Shown: positions 1 to 13,340 of the stretch, one piece after another
How positions within the stretch are numbered: the first letter of the stretch is position 1
Layout: each line of letters starts with the position of its first letter
DNA from: Dirofilaria immitis
Taxonomy: Eukaryota > Nematoda > Chromadorea > Rhabditida > Onchocercidae
Direction: 5' to 3'
DNA length: 64,000 nt
Assembly (NCBI GenBank): GCA_024305405.1
Contig: JAKNDB010000053.1
Span: 124,001-188,000 of the forward strand
Notes under the pieces: model-generated
What the model was told of the DNA's origin: nothing
Seen by the model: the letters and a program-made list of their open reading frames with translations, nothing else
The model's database searches: none
Made by a program: the position numbers and the translations under genes

Positions 1-1
1 T

Positions 2-3000
2 AGTTTAATGCTAGAAGGTGGTCGACCGCTAATTCTACATTCCCATATACATGTTACCAAAGGTTTAATTTTCAGTGGTTTTCAGAATAAATTATCGGAT
101 ATATATTCAGTTGTTTTAGTTTAGTTTATTTAAATTTTTTGCTTTTCTTTTTATTTTTTATTTTTTCTAAATTTTTTTCTAAATTGATATGCTTTAATAT
201 ATGAAATTAATTTCAATTTTCGAAAAATTTTAATCACATCCTGAGAGTATGTTAATAAAATCTACCAGTATTAGTTATTGAGAATTGAATCATTACTCTT
301 AAATAGTTATTTAGCAAATAAAGGCTTCTTCTTGCAGTCATTCTATCTCAAAACTTTCTTATCATGGCGATCACCGTAATCAATAATCAGTTCAAACTTT
401 TTCTATCATTTCAGATATTAAAGTTTCTTGTTCTATATAAGCAAGGATATAAAAATAGAATAGATCATATATATTATTACTAAAATTATTAGAATATTCA
501 ACATGAATTAATTTTGAATTTATTGAAAAGTTTTAGCTATGTTATGAATATATTTGTTTATCTGACATTTTGCTGAAATTAAAATTTAGCAAGAAGATTA
601 ACAAGTGAATAAATTTTTCGGCAAATAATAATTTCATGAAATAATATTTGATGTATTGCTAAATCGACGCCATAACCATAAATAAATACACACTGAAAAA
701 TGAGGAATTTATTTCGATGAATCATTGAAAAAACGTACCTCTCTGCTTTACATTTGAAATTTAAAATTAGGAAACAAAAAACATCTAGCCTATAAAAAAA
801 TAATAATACAATTTTTAGTTGAAGCCATATCTCAGCCAATTGTTGATTTGATCAGTTGTACGACACAATCAATTCGTGATGAAATTAGCCTTTGTGAAGC
901 ACTTTTTGCTGTACGAACACACTTTTTAAGGTTTTTATTCTAATTTCGTTTAATGATGTTTTTAGTAGAGCACATTTCTGACGTTACATCAACGTTATTA
1001 CACGTTTATATAAAAAAAAGGAAGAAAAAACATTATCAGATATTAACGTAGAAGATCATCATAATAATTTTGTAATTCATATTGTTAAATATCGTTAAAA
1101 GTTTTCATCATTTAGTTTATCATTATTAATTGAATTAAATTTTATTACTTCTCCTTATTCTAATTCCTTTCTCAAATCTGTCCATCTAAACATAAAATTG
1201 AGCAAAATAAATATTATTAATGATGATATAAAAATTTCAGGAAAATTGCTATATATATTGTTTATACAACTGTGCTACAAACTGTGGAATTTTTCGATTC
1301 AATTTGTGGTTTGTTTCTTTTTCTTAATTCATAGAATATTTCGAAAAATTTTTTTAAACTTTTTTATTTAAATTGTATGAATTTTTTTAAAATTCATCCG
1401 CCTTTGAAGAAATTATGAAACATATATTATTACTAATAATCTTTAGACAAATTAAAATATTGTTATCATTTGTTTGATTAATTGAATAAAAAGATTAAAG
1501 ATCTATCGATCAAATTTCACAATATTTAATTCATCAAAAAAAAGAAAAAAAAGCATTTTTAAATGCATATTACACCAATAAATGATAGTATATGTAATGT
1601 TATTTGCTGAAAAATTCATTTTTGAAAAATAACGCTGCTTGAGTGGAACGGAAAAACGACAACTTCAACTGTCCTAAAATTGAACAACTCTTTTTATTTT
1701 TTTTTAGTTTTTTTTGTAACTCTTCTAAAAGAACATTTTAATAAAACACAAACAGGAACATATACACTTTCCTTTTATCAACCAATAAAATGCATATAGA
1801 AATTAATTTTTCTATAAATTTGTATGTGTGTATATGTGTATGTATGTTTGTTTTATAATATCTAGATTTATGTTAATGTATGTCAAAGCATTTACAGAAT
1901 ATTGTTGATTTCTTAATATTAATCTGTTTGTAACGATGTATGTAATGTATGTATATAATGTATGCATGTAATTGTATGTATGCCAAACTTTTATCCATCT
2001 AATTTATCTTATTAAATTTTTTTCTTTTTTTGTTATTGTTGTTGTCCAGTTTTTGAAAACCACTTCAAATTCAATCTTTTAACAATCATATACTTCTTCT
2101 TCTTTCTCTTGTTCTTTTTCTTTTTCTTTAAAAAAATTTTAATCGTTTTCAAGTAAATATAAAATACACATATACATATGTATATATACACTTTCAACTA
2201 TACCATCAATACAGAAAATTAATTCTTTTAATCGGCGATATTGAAGCAATCAACACCCATTCAAAAAAAAAAAATTTTTTTGAAGTACTTTAGAAACGGT
2301 ACGATAGAAGAAGATACAGTTGTTTCGTTTCGTCTATCCTTTGCAAATTTTGTTAGAAGGTTTTGTAAGTTTTTCGATATGCTGACAACCATTTTATTGT
2401 AAATTGTATAAAACTTTATCGGCAAATGTCTCAAATTTCATACTTCTCTCTTTTATTCTTTCTAATAAATTTTAAAGTTTCAATTTAATCGATATATGGT
2501 AAATACAATTCTTTATTTTTAATTTATTAATTTTTTTGCTTAAAAGAAAATTATTCGATAAAATTTAAATTTATTAAAAAAATATATTTCAATAATAAAA
2601 TTACTTCTCTTCGAATATTCTCGCTTCGTAATAATTTATTTCCAATTAAAAAAATTCCTTAATGATTGATAATTAAAAAAAAAAGAAAAAGCTAATAAAT
2701 CAATAGCTTCTTTAAAAAAATAAACTTTTCTATTTATTTATATTTCTCTAAATTGATTAAAAAAATTTTCATTCTTTCATACATCAATTTGCTATTAGAT
2801 CATAGATTTTCAATAATCAAGATTGCTCTTTACTGATATGAAATATCATAGATATTTAAAGAGAATTTTTCCAAAATTTTTTTGTCTTATCCTTTAGCTT
2901 TTCGTAGAATCTTTCAATTCCGAATATAGCATGAAATTACAAACTGGTAAATAGTTACGATAGTTGTAAATGGATGAAATATTTCTTCTCGAGATCCTTA

Positions 3001-3706
3001 TTCTCGTTTAATTCCATTCTCCATTGTCATTAATCGAAATCGGAACCGAATGTCTCTCTGCTCATTTTCAAAAAATTTACTTTGATTTATTTTTAAATAT
3101 TTCTTCTTACTTCCATCTATCTCTCTTTCTCTTTTTCCACTCCCTCATTCTTTCCTGCTATTTCTATTCCAACATCTTTTTTTGTTTTGTATTTTCTATA
3201 TTTTAATAGCAAATAATTGATCAAACAGGTAGAGAAATATTCCTATTTAATATTCCAGAAAAGAGAGCGAGAGGGAAGAATTAGGAATTTATTAGTAGTG
3301 TTTTTGATTATCAATAATTTTTTTGACATTTCAAATCAGTCAATCAATCAATCAAATCAAATCAGATCACTCATTTGAATTTGCTTACTGAAAGTTGTTA
3401 AATTAAAATAATTTTTAGAATTAAATAGTTTCTTTTTTAAAGTATGCTTATTGTTTAAATTCTTCTAAAATTTTTTTTCTTTTCAGTATGTTAGGATTAA
3501 TTATATTGTTGATAATAATGGAATGAATTGAAAGAAATAAATTTTCACAAAGGATTAAAGATGAGATATTTCTTAGAAAATTTAATATTTTCTATGATGA
3601 TGATGATGATGGTATGTATGATTGATATGTAGGAAATATAAAAATTTTGATTAATACCATTTAAAATGATTGTCAAATCATTGTTCATTAGTAAAGCAAA
3701 TAATAC

Positions 3707-3757
<51 letters not shown>

Positions 3758-4083
3758 TCTTTTAGTAAGTGCTTTATCATTTTTATTATTCAAATATCAT
3801 TGATAATACTTCAATTCTAGCATTTTTTAGATGTTATTTTTGCATTTATGATAATATTGAGTGATAATAATATTTCTATATGAATTATATTTGATAAAAA
3901 TGCAACAAATTATCAATTGATTATTGCATTTATTTATTATTTCACTCTTCTCATTTCTATTCCATAATATGCCATCATCGTTACCTATCATCAATTTATG
4001 CATAGTTTACATATTTCCTGAAATATTTTTTTGAAAATGAATAATTGAAATTCGCTAATATTAACTATATCTTTTTTCTACAC

Positions 4084-4136
<53 letters not shown>

Positions 4137-6615
4137 ATATATATATACACTAATATCTATATATATAGATATATATATATATATCAATTATATAGGATAT
4201 ATTTTTATAATGCAAATATTTGATAGAAATTTCAACAACGTTAAATGTATTTTGATAAAAATTTGTTAAATTATTATTTTAGGTAAATTACTAATTAATT
4301 AATTGATAGATGATTATTTTAAAATGATTGAAAATAATACTCATAATTTGCTTATTACTACAAGATTATTTGAAACTTTCAACTAAATCATCAAAATATT
4401 TCAAAAATGTACAAATTTGCATTTGTACATTTTTGAAAGAATTGTATTTTATTATATCCAATTGTATTATTATTGCATTTTAAATTTTTTTCAAATGAAT
4501 GTTTTTTTCCTACAAAAAGTTGCCAATTTTAATTTTATTAGTAATAAAAAAAATTTTTATTAATCCATATTTATTTCATAGTAAAAAGAATAAAATGAAA
4601 ATTCTCGAATAAATTTTTCATTATGGATTATTTTAACTTATAAATTCTAAACATTTATTTCTGGTTGATTGGGTGACAATTCAATTCATTCATCGTTTAT
4701 CATTTTTTCTTCATCATTTATCATTATTTCTTCTATTTTTCTCATTCTTTTTCTTATTCATTTTTTTTCTTCACTAAACTTTTCGGAAACAAAATTTGCA
4801 AGCTATTTAATAATTCTCTTATTTATGAATACAATTATTCTTCAATTCCTACTTCACTATTTCATCCATTTTTTTTCTTTTTTTGTTGACAATATGATAT
4901 TAACACCAATTATATCATATTTAACATATCGCACTTTTTTTTCTTCAATTTTTTATCTTTTAATACTAAATTCCTCTTTGTATCATTTTGTACAAAAGAA
5001 AAAAAGTTCATAATAATTCAAAATTTTATGACATAAATTGATAAATGGTGGGATATTAATTGCATAACTGAATTGCTAAATAAGATTAAATAAAAGGGCT
5101 ACAAACAAATGCTCTCAATTAATAAGAAAATTTGATTGATTATTTAAAATTTTTTTTTTGTTTTTAAATGTAACATTTTCTTCACTATTCTATTTAGTGT
5201 ATTAAAGTGTAAAACAAAAAAAATGTGATGTAAAAATAGAAAAATATTTAGAATTTGTATTATTTTGATCAGAACTGATAACAACAACAAAAAAATGATA
5301 AGAGAATAACAAAGAGAAAAGAACATATTGCTAAAATTTCTATTCAATTTCTCATTTGTTAAAGAGAAAAAAAGAACTTGAAAGAATTAGTGAATTCTTA
5401 GAAAAAAAATGCTTTTAACAATTTCTTTCACTTCTCTGTTGCACTTTTTATCGATAATGATAATTAATAAATGAATAGCTTCAAGCATTTCAAAAAATCT
5501 TTTCCTTAGAAAAGCGAAGTATAGCAATCATTCTTCTATCTTTCAATAATACTTTACCATTTTCTTGTGCTATCAGTTAACCAATCATTTCGCTCATTTT
5601 CTTCTCTTTAATTCGAGAAATTTTATCATAATTGTAATTTACATCGAATATTTAATTAATATTTATTAATTTAATTAATTGATTGAATTTTAGATTCTTT
5701 TTGAAATAGCTAATATAAATCTATTTTTAATTGAATTTAATATATATTACTTTAACATTTTATGATTATAATTTTATTTCATTTTGCTAAAATTTTGATA
5801 ATAACATTAATTGATAACAAGATAAAACTTTGCTAATTAAATTTCGAAATGCTTTATTGTTGAAGCCGATTTTTTTATTCCAATTCTCGACAAAAATTAA
5901 TAATATCAATTAGCACTGAAATAAGTATATTGATAAAAGATAAGAGATTTTATAAGCTGAAGTTTTCAAATTTAAAATTATAAATTAAATAGATTATAAA
6001 ATTATTAGTTTTATGAATGTTTGATTAAAAATTTAAAAATTGCAAATAATACAATTATTATAATATTGAAACTGATTTTTCTTCTTTCATTCTTTTAAAT
6101 GTGAAAATTTTGAACACAATAGAAAACAATAATGTTTTATATGGTTTCTTTTTTTCTTATTTGAAAGAATCGTTATATTTTTTAAAATTAATTTTTTACA
6201 CAAAAACAGAGAGAGAGTGAGAGAGAAAGAGAGAGAGAGAGAGGAGAGAGGTATCTCTCTCTTATTGTCCTAAAAATGACATTAAACATATTGATATATC
6301 TATAGCTAAATATGAAATATTTTCCATTCCTTTACTATTTATTATAGTGTTTTGTCGTTTTTAATTTATAATTATTCATCTCCGGATTTTCATAAATTTA
6401 CAGGAAAGCAGAAGAAATCAAACCGGAATTTGTTAGGTAACGCTGCTTCGGCAGCAATACCATCAACAACAATAACAGCAAATTGCATAGAAACAACACA
6501 GTCTGTAAACAAATATCCAGAAAAGACGATAGTTGAAAACAAATCTGGTAGCATTATTACTAATGTGATCGATAATGATACCGGAATCGAACAATCTACT
6601 ACTAATGATGAATAA
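2..6615 (+). CDS. 3' part of an unrecognised multi-exon gene
   Basis: I rebuilt this gene from splice sites and open frames; I do not recognise the protein. Proposed exons are 2-62 (5' end outside the window), 819-930, 1241-1312, 2294-2364, 2898-2946 and 6403-6615. Acceptors are AATTTTTAG, AAATTTCAG, TACTTTAG, TCCTTTAG and AATTTACAG. Phases agree across 62/819 (1), 930/1241 (2), 1312/2294 (2) and 2946/6403 (1). The 2364/2898 junction is off by one base, which could be a one-base error in the TTTT at the donor, another donor at 2353, or a missed exon. The 819-930 exon reads as a helical segment (PIVDLISCTTQSIRDEISL). The 1241-1312 exon is hydrophobic then acidic. The last exon is a Ser/Thr/Asn-rich tail starting GKQKKSNRN and ending TTNDE before TAA. 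Base composition is richer in G+C than the flanks. The 1312 donor (GTTTCT) and the first exon are the weakest parts. Confidence 0.5.
337..492 (+). other. Open frame after a strong acceptor, alternative exon
   Basis: The acceptor TTCTTCTTGCAG at 336 is followed by a 51-codon open frame to TAA at 492. It contains an internal ATG and a hydrophobic stretch (FLIMAITVI). It lies inside the first intron of the model above and its start phase also fits the exon ending at 62. It could be an alternative 3' exon or chance. Confidence 0.2.
3708..3760 (+). repeat. (CT)n microsatellite
   Basis: About 50 bp of nearly pure CT repeat with CCC interruptions at both ends. It lies in the long last intron of the left-edge gene. 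The Arg-Glu-rich frame on the minus strand through it is a product of the repeat. Confidence 0.9.
4087..4195 (+). repeat. (TA)n microsatellite
   Basis: About 100 bp of TA dinucleotides with a few C interruptions, self-complementary as a whole. The Ile-Tyr frame through it is not coding. Confidence 0.9.
4399..4438. repeat. Perfect 18-bp inverted repeat with 4-base loop
   Basis: The left arm at 4399-4416 (TTTCAAAAATGTACAAAT) is the exact reverse complement of 4421-4438, and the loop is TTGC. It lies in the last intron of the left-edge gene. No poly(A) signal or gene end coincides with it. Confidence 0.9.
6208..6252 (+). repeat. (GA)n purine tract
   Basis: GA-rich tract about 150 bp before the last exon of the left-edge gene. 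It is followed at once by TCTCTCTC, so the two halves can pair as a GA/TC inverted repeat. Confidence 0.85.
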
Positions 6616-7091
6616 TGATGATGATAAATGGTGAACTTTAAGGGTTAGTCATTTTTTTGTTTAAAAATTTTTTAAGTTTTATTTTAGTGATAGCGTATTT
6701 ATTTAATGCTGATTTTTATTCTTTTCACTTCTTATTGCATATTCCTCCTTTTACATGCGTTAATTGTTTGCTAGGTCGAAGTTCAACATTTAATCTTTTA
6801 TTGTACTGAGTACAATGATCTTTTCAATGATATTTATTATACTGTGTAATTAGTTCCAATTTAATGTTCAAAAAAATATCAGCACTTTCCAATTAAATAA
6901 ATTATATGAATTTTTGGAAGAGTAAAAAAGAAAATGAAAACAATTAAAATATGATATATATTTTTCAGATGTGCTTTTGATGGAAATCACTTTTGACGTG
7001 ATATGATATTACATGGTTGTGTCCGTTAAAAAAACGAAAAAAAATTATACATTCTGGAATCTAGCATATTCCTGCTATAAGATTTTTCCAG

Positions 7092-7291
7092 AATTCCATC
7101 CATCATTTATTCCTAGAATGCTTCGATCGATGAGTGATGCATTGGAAGCACTTCCTGATGTTAAGAGTTCGCTTCCTTCTTCTCATCAGTTTGTTCTTGA
7201 ACAGTTGTTTAAAAACAATTCAATCTTAGCAATACTGAAATTCAAAAATAGTTTTTTTTCTTTCTTGAAAATAGAAATTGCTAATGAATAA
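7092..7291 (+). CDS. Exon of an unrecognised protein
   Basis: The acceptor ATTTTTCCAG precedes a frame that opens with two bases of a split codon and runs to TAA at 7291. The middle is clearly protein-like (FIPRMLRSMSDALEALPDVK, then SSLPSSHQFVLEQLFKN), with alternating polar and hydrophobic residues expected of helices. Codon use and G+C content there exceed the flanks. The last 20 codons are AT-rich and may lie past an unseen donor. It is 477 bp after the stop of the left-edge gene and so probably starts or continues a separate plus-strand gene. No family could be assigned. Confidence 0.45.
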
Positions 7292-7563
7292 ATTAATAAA
7301 TTTGAAATAGATTTGTTTAATTCTAAAACGACTGCAACAAAAAAAAAACGAAATCTAAAGGATAATTTTTTACTAACTTTTACGAATTTTTAATTTTTCA
7401 ATTTTTTTATTTTACTTCTTGCAAATTCATTCGAAAAAGCTTTGAAAATTTAAGACTAATAAGTTTTAAGTATTTTTGAAATTATTGAAGATAAATTGCG
7501 CATCAAACAAAAAAAAACTTTTCATCGCTTTAATTTTTGCCCCTAAATAGAAGACTAATTTTT

Positions 7564-7860
7564 GTGCCTCTGCCATCGAGAACAGTCTCTGATCTCTAAA
7601 GGTCTTCATACGAAGACTTCAGCTGTTCAACTGCTTCCAGTTTTTTCAAAAATTGTGAAAGAAATTTTCGAGAAAATTCTCAAAAATTTCCACAATCCAG
7701 GTGTTTTCTTCGAAATATTGAAATTTCAAGTTTTAAAATATTAATTTAAAAACTTGAAATCTTTAAGTAAAAAAGTTTCAAAAAGAAAACGAAATGAAAT
7801 TACCTTGAGAAAATGCCAGTTGAACAACAACCACATGGATATTCGCGGTGGCAGAGACAC
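7564..7860. mobile_element. MITE-like foldback element
   Basis: Terminal inverted repeats face each other 297 bp apart. The left end is GTGCCTCTGCCATCG. The right end, read on the other strand, is GTGTCTCTGCCACCG, and 16 of the first 19 bases match. GTTCAACTG occurs inside both arms. A second inverted pair, GAAATTTCAAGTTTTAAA against TTTAAAAACTTGAAATC, makes a hairpin near the centre (about 7728-7761). The flanks end in TTTT on the left and begin with TTTT on the right, a possible but weak target duplication. No transposase is encoded, so this would be a non-autonomous element. Confidence 0.5.
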
Positions 7861-9614
7861 TTTTGCATAGCTCAAAATTTTTTTTAGAACGATTCATTTT
7901 TTTCTTACTTTCAAATTTTTGATTATTCATTTTGTGATTGTTGTGAAAAAAATTGCGACATTTATGCTATGATATCTGAGAAAGAGCAAACTTTTTCGTC
8001 AAAAATTCTTTTCACTTTTCGCATAAAAATTTATTTTGGAATTTTAAAATTGGATTTTTTTCATTCCTCCAAACCAAAACATTCAATGTAATATGTCCTT
8101 TCAAATCAGAAAGAATTTTTAGATATTTCTTTTTTCTTCTGAAAAAAAGTTTCAACTTAAAATTTATGTTATTGCAAGAGAATAAAATGAAAGATATGCA
8201 TAAAATTTGTCCTAAATTGTCAAATTTCTTATTAATTATGCTAGGAAAAAACGAAACGCAATTGTCGCATTATTGTTTATGCTATATCACGATTGATATA
8301 TATCGGCCTTCTTAATCTGCTAGGAAAACAAAAAGAAGCGCAATTGTCGCATTATTATTTATGATTGATATATATCGTCATCATGATTGATATATATCGG
8401 TTGGCTTTCTTTCTTTTTTCTTTCTGTGCATGTATTTTTATTGTTGTAAATTTGATGATAGTAAGAATGCAGTGATTTGCTCATAAGATGCTGTTATTTT
8501 TGATTTTTTTTTGAAATTGATATACTTATTATTGTTGAGCATCAATCAATTATTTCTCTTTCCCTCTTTTTCCTCTACTCTATGTCGTTCGCTCTCGATT
8601 CTTTATGATAATTTGTTTAATGTCTTTCATTCATTTATTTTAAAATTCTCGAATTGTTCTGTTTGGTTAATTTTCTTTTTTTTTTCTTAATTCAATGAAA
8701 TTAGTTTTTAAAATAAAGAAACCGTATACATCCATTCTAACTGTGAATTCTTCTTCATTGTCTTCTTCTTCTTCTTCTTATTCGTTTGTTTATTATGAAT
8801 CGCTTAGATAGATATATTGTATTAGAAATATATTTGTTAAAAAAAAATTACTGATGAAAATATTTCATTGTTATATTCATATGGCTTTTATTTCTTTATT
8901 GCTAACTAATGAGCAGAAATGTTTATGGAAATGAATTTTTTGTTGTAAAAATAATGAAAGTGTTTGAACTTTAGACGAATAATTTTTTTGTTAAAATGGA
9001 TAAGCTATCATTTAGTGAATTTCTACTACAACAAATATTCTATAAATTAATAAGAAATTTGGAATTATTAAAAATTATAATTTGAATATTTTACAATTGC
9101 AAATTTATTATGATAGTCGAAATATTTTAAAAGATTTTAAAATTCGACATAAAATTCGTCCATATGATTTAAATTTTATTTTGATGATGAAAATATTTTG
9201 CTTTTTAATATGATAAGGAATAGAATATTTTCATTAAATTATATTTTTCTTCATTGTCAAATATTTTATGCGAGATTGAAAGATTTGTATCATATTATGG
9301 TTAAGGCATCAAAAATTATACCAAATAAGCCAAGTTATGCTAAATAGTAGAAAAGAGAAGGTCTAAAAATAATATGGAAAATGATCAGGAAAATGAGATC
9401 AGTATAGGTAGCAAAAGAGTAAAGCCTTATATTTCTATGTAATCTTAACTATCATCTTTGCTATCTTGTTTTCTTCATAGTTCTAGTAAGTTTTTATTAA
9501 AACTTAATTTGTATATCATTTTCTTGCAATGTAATAATAATAATAATCGTCGTGTTTTATCATCCATTTAAAATTATATTTCCACACTTTTCTCTCTCTC
9601 TCTCTCCCTCTCCC

Positions 9615-9648
<34 letters not shown>

Positions 9649-11663
9649 TCGATCATTATTTAAGTTTATATCTCATTCATTCAAATGATTCTCATTTGTA
9701 TTGATTGTCAAATTCTGAAATCGATCTATGATGATATACGTATATGAGCATATATGATAATTATATACAAATGTTAATTACTAAATCGCTTTTTTTGGAA
9801 ATAAAGTTAACTCTCTTTCTCTCTCTCTATCTTTCCCTTTTATTTCTCCATCATTGTTTTGATTTTATTTTATTGTTTTGATTTTATACTATTAAAATAG
9901 TCTTTTCCTTCATGAAATTTCTTAATCAATAAGAAGATATAATGAAATTTCATTTCAATTCAATTTCTTCTTATCACTTGTTATCCTTCAATGTGCTTTT
10001 TTGTATTTACAAACTTTTTAAAATAATATATTTTAGTAATTTAATATTATCAAATATTATAAGCATTTCTTCTAATATTTTAAATCACATCATCATCATC
10101 ATCCTTATCATCATCATAATCATCATCGCCATGTCATCATCATCATCATCATTATTATCATCATCATTATCATCATCATAATATAGTAATTTATCATATA
10201 CATTGATTTCTTCAATTTAATCCTAATTGATCTTTCCGGTGTTATGATTAAAAATATGCCTTCTCTTTCTAATATCAACATTTTTTATTAAATACTGCAT
10301 CTTTCTCCTAGTCTTCTTAAAATATCCGTAGTACAAGTTTAATAATTATGTCTTAATCAATTTGTTAAAAAAATAAATTAGTACTAAGAATTGCATTGCC
10401 TATAATTGTATTACAAATATAACAAATAATCATTATCTGTCATTTTATTTTAATTCTGATTATCTTAAAGAACAACGAACATTTCAGATAGCAATTCTTA
10501 ATCTATCATATAATAATAATAATGATCATCGAAATATATTTCAAGAAAAAAATGAAAATAACTTAGCTAAATAATCTGTGATATGTAGGAAATTTCATAG
10601 GAAAATGAAAGGTATACAACTTTTTGAATTTTAAACTTTTCTTAATCTTTTTCCAGAAATCTCTTTTTAGTATTTGCTTAAATAACTTCATAAAATTTTA
10701 TCATAAAAATGCACAATACATTCTTATCAATTAATTACGATATAATTTTATTACATGCTGTTATTGTTATTTCAAATAATCAAAAAAATAAAATAAAATA
10801 AAAAACATTTGTGTTTTTTCTGATTGTTTCACTTTCAGTGATTGAATATGCTCATTAAATTTTAAGTAAATTGAGATATTTTAAGAAAAGAATTGTTTTA
10901 GAAATTTAGAAGGCATAAAATATATATATATATGTATTACTCGAAGAAATACTACAACTTTTTAAACTTCTTTCTTTCCATTGCTAAATTTTAATTAATT
11001 AAGCAAATTTGATAATAAGCTGTAAAAAAACTTAAAAACAATCCATCTATCATTTATATCAGCAATATGCACCTAAGTTTCTAAGATAATTTTGAAATTT
11101 TTATCAAATTATAAAAGTTTTTGAAAAGGAAATTAACATAAGCAAATTAATTTTGTGATTTTATTTTGTGATCATAAAAGGTGATTTTCTCTTTTTTTCC
11201 TTTTTGTTTTCGCAAAACTGAAATTTATCTATTTGTTTTAGACTTTATTACATATATATATATACATATACATATATATGCATATATATATGTATATATT
11301 TATATGTGTGTATTTCATTATTCTATTAATTGTGATATGATATGTTATTCGAATTGCAATCATGATTCTTTTTGTTATCATGATTTGATTCATATTTTTA
11401 AAAATCACAATTTTATTCATCTGTGAAATTTCAGATTGTCTTTCGTAAAGTTTTTTTTTTATTTTGAGATAATTTTTTTCTTTTTTTTTTTATCATTGTA
11501 CTATTATTGCAAGCATGAGATAATGTGCCTTGTCCGTTCATTTATCTAAAAAAATTGTTATACTTTGTTGCCTATATGTCTCATTTTTATTTCGTTGCAA
11601 ATAAATTTTAAACTTTGATTCTTGAGAAATTTCCACATTTTATAATTTCTCATCTCTTTCCAG
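7861..11663. other. Spacer with repeats, no supported gene
   Basis: AT-rich DNA. It holds a degraded duplication at 8240-8400 (GCAATTGTCGCATTATT and GATTGATATATATCGG each occur at least twice), a CT tract at 9591-9646, a second CT patch near 9810 and TCA repeats at 10087-10181. A 22-codon ATG frame at 9374-9442 is no longer than expected by chance. I see no exon with matching splice signals. Confidence 0.6.
10087..10181 (+). repeat. (TCA)n trinucleotide repeat
   Basis: Interrupted CAT/TCA trinucleotides, ending in TCATCATCATAAT. Similar TCA arrays recur at 43970-43992 and 44905-44950. The poly-Ser frame through it is an artefact. Confidence 0.85.
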
Positions 11664-11738
11664 CTAAAATTTTCCTACAATTTATTGGATTATATTCCTA
11701 AGAGATTTATCAATCATTTCCGGATGCGCGATTTGTAA
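11664..11738 (+). CDS. Candidate terminal exon, unrecognised
   Basis: A textbook acceptor, CATCTCTTTCCAG, is followed in phase 0 by 24 codons and TAA. The peptide is basic and plausible as a C-terminus (it ends INHFRMRDL). CGG ATG CGC stands out against the surrounding AT-rich DNA. Upstream plus-strand exons may include 7092-7291, but no continuous chain could be made. Confidence 0.4.
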   Translation, partial: LKFSYNLLDYIPKRFINHFRMRDL

Positions 11739-12357
11739 ATGTAAAATTCAATGATTCAATTATTCATTATTTCTGTTTAGCAGAAGGAGAGGCATTTATT
11801 TTTAAAATTGTATAATGAATGTAAAAATCTGTTTATTTTTAGTAAAGAAATTTGTAACTAAATTTTTATTTTATTATAATATATACTTTTTTTTTTTTTT
11901 TGCGAGAAATAACGATAAGAGAGAATGATAAGAAGGATTTAGTAAAATATTTGATAATTTTAAGTAAAACGTAAAAATTTGAAAATTTAAATGAATGATT
12001 AATTAATTTTATTTCTCTCTAGCATTATTATGATAATTTTTTTTAAAAAAATTAATCAAATTTCTCATGTTTTCCTTTCATTTGAAATTATATATTATTT
12101 TTTTTTATTTGGATGCCTATCATTGCTTCAGTGTGCCATTTATTATTTGAATGGTGCCAGAAATGAATCCTGAATGATATATATGTGTTAATTAATTAAT
12201 TAATTTTTTTTTTTTTTTTAATGTCAACATCTCATCAACACTGATTTCATCCTTGTTCTTTTATTGTTTATGCAAAATAAAATCTCTCTGTTTTTTTTCT
12301 TCTTTTTTGAATAAATGCCAATTATAATTATCGTCTATTTACATTATTTTAATCAAG

Positions 12358-12446
12358 CACAGTTTTGTAAAATTGAATTTAATCCGAAAAATGCTTACAC
12401 AACGGGTAACGTTAATATATGTAAAAAGATGAAACATCAAACATAA
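12358..12446 (+). CDS. Candidate terminal exon, unrecognised
   Basis: After TTAATCAAG a frame of 28 codons runs to TAA. It includes FNPKNAYTTGNVNICKK and is richer in G+C than its surroundings. A second frame is open over the same bases, so the reading is not certain. It precedes a long degenerate GATAGT repeat. Confidence 0.28.
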
Positions 12447-12455
12447 AAGGCTAAA

Positions 12456-12710
12456 AGTAATGATAATATTAGTAATAATAATAATAGTGATAGTGTTAGT
12501 GATAACAGTTGGAAAGTGAAAATAATAATGATAATAATAGTAGTGACAGTGGTAGTGACAATGATGACTAATACTAATCTAGTGGTAATGACAGTGATAA
12601 AAATTGAAAAATGAAAATAATAATAGTGACAGTGATAGTGATATTGATGATTATTAAAAAAATTAAAATAATAATATTGATAGTGATAGTGATATTAAGA
12701 ACAATTGAAA
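12456..12710 (+). repeat. Degenerate AATAGTGATAGTGATA array
   Basis: About 250 bp of irregular AATAATAGTGATAGTGAT units with single-base changes. Two GAAAATGAAAATAATAAT-like spacers imply a higher-order period. No frame stays open through it. Confidence 0.8.
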
Positions 12711-13340
12711 ATACTACTATAACTATTATTTATCTTTTCCTTTAGATTTCTATTGATCTGCTTCTCTTTATGAATATTAATTACTAATATTAATGAATGA
12801 TAACAATAGTAGTGATAATATGATAAATAATACATTCTAATTTAGCATATCAAAAAAATGAATTGCCTTCTTCATTTGTAATGAAATTAGTTAATTGAAA
12901 AAACTATGATTGAAATAGATATTTTACTATTTTAACATTCAATAATTGTTATATGAGAAATTATTTCATCATACAATCACTATACATCATCTTTATTAAT
13001 AATTCAATTCAAATTTTATTATTCAAATTTCCACTAATATTTTTATTCCACTTAAAAGGATGATGAATGCATTATATTAATTTTTAGTGTTAGTGATCGC
13101 AAGGCATTCGTAATAAATATATACAACATTTCACAACATTTATTACATCTTTTTTTTTTTTTGTGATAAAGAAAGAAATTTGAAAATCCATTAATTGATG
13201 ATAGATATATTCTTTTTCGGCAACTATACAACGATAGATATAAAATGTATAATATGTTATCGATAATTACCCTATAAGATAAATTCATTAATTTATTTAA
13301 TGAAATTAAAAATCAAACCGATGAATTATTGTATGTCATT

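Noticed and set aside
1630..1690. GC-richer patch, coding-like on the minus strand (TVEVVVFPFHSSS)
   Set aside because: It lies inside an intron of the opposite-strand model and has no partner exon.
3545..3793. Minus-strand ORF with Arg-Glu repeats
   Set aside because: Translation of a CT microsatellite plus AT-rich flanks.
8996..9085. 29-codon ATG ORF (MDKLSFSEFLLQQIFY)
   Set aside because: Frames of this length are common by chance at this base composition, and there are no splice or SL signals.
12100..12175. Coding-like patch around TGCTTCAGTGTGCC
   Set aside because: Two plus-strand frames are open and neither has a donor, stop and acceptor that fit together.
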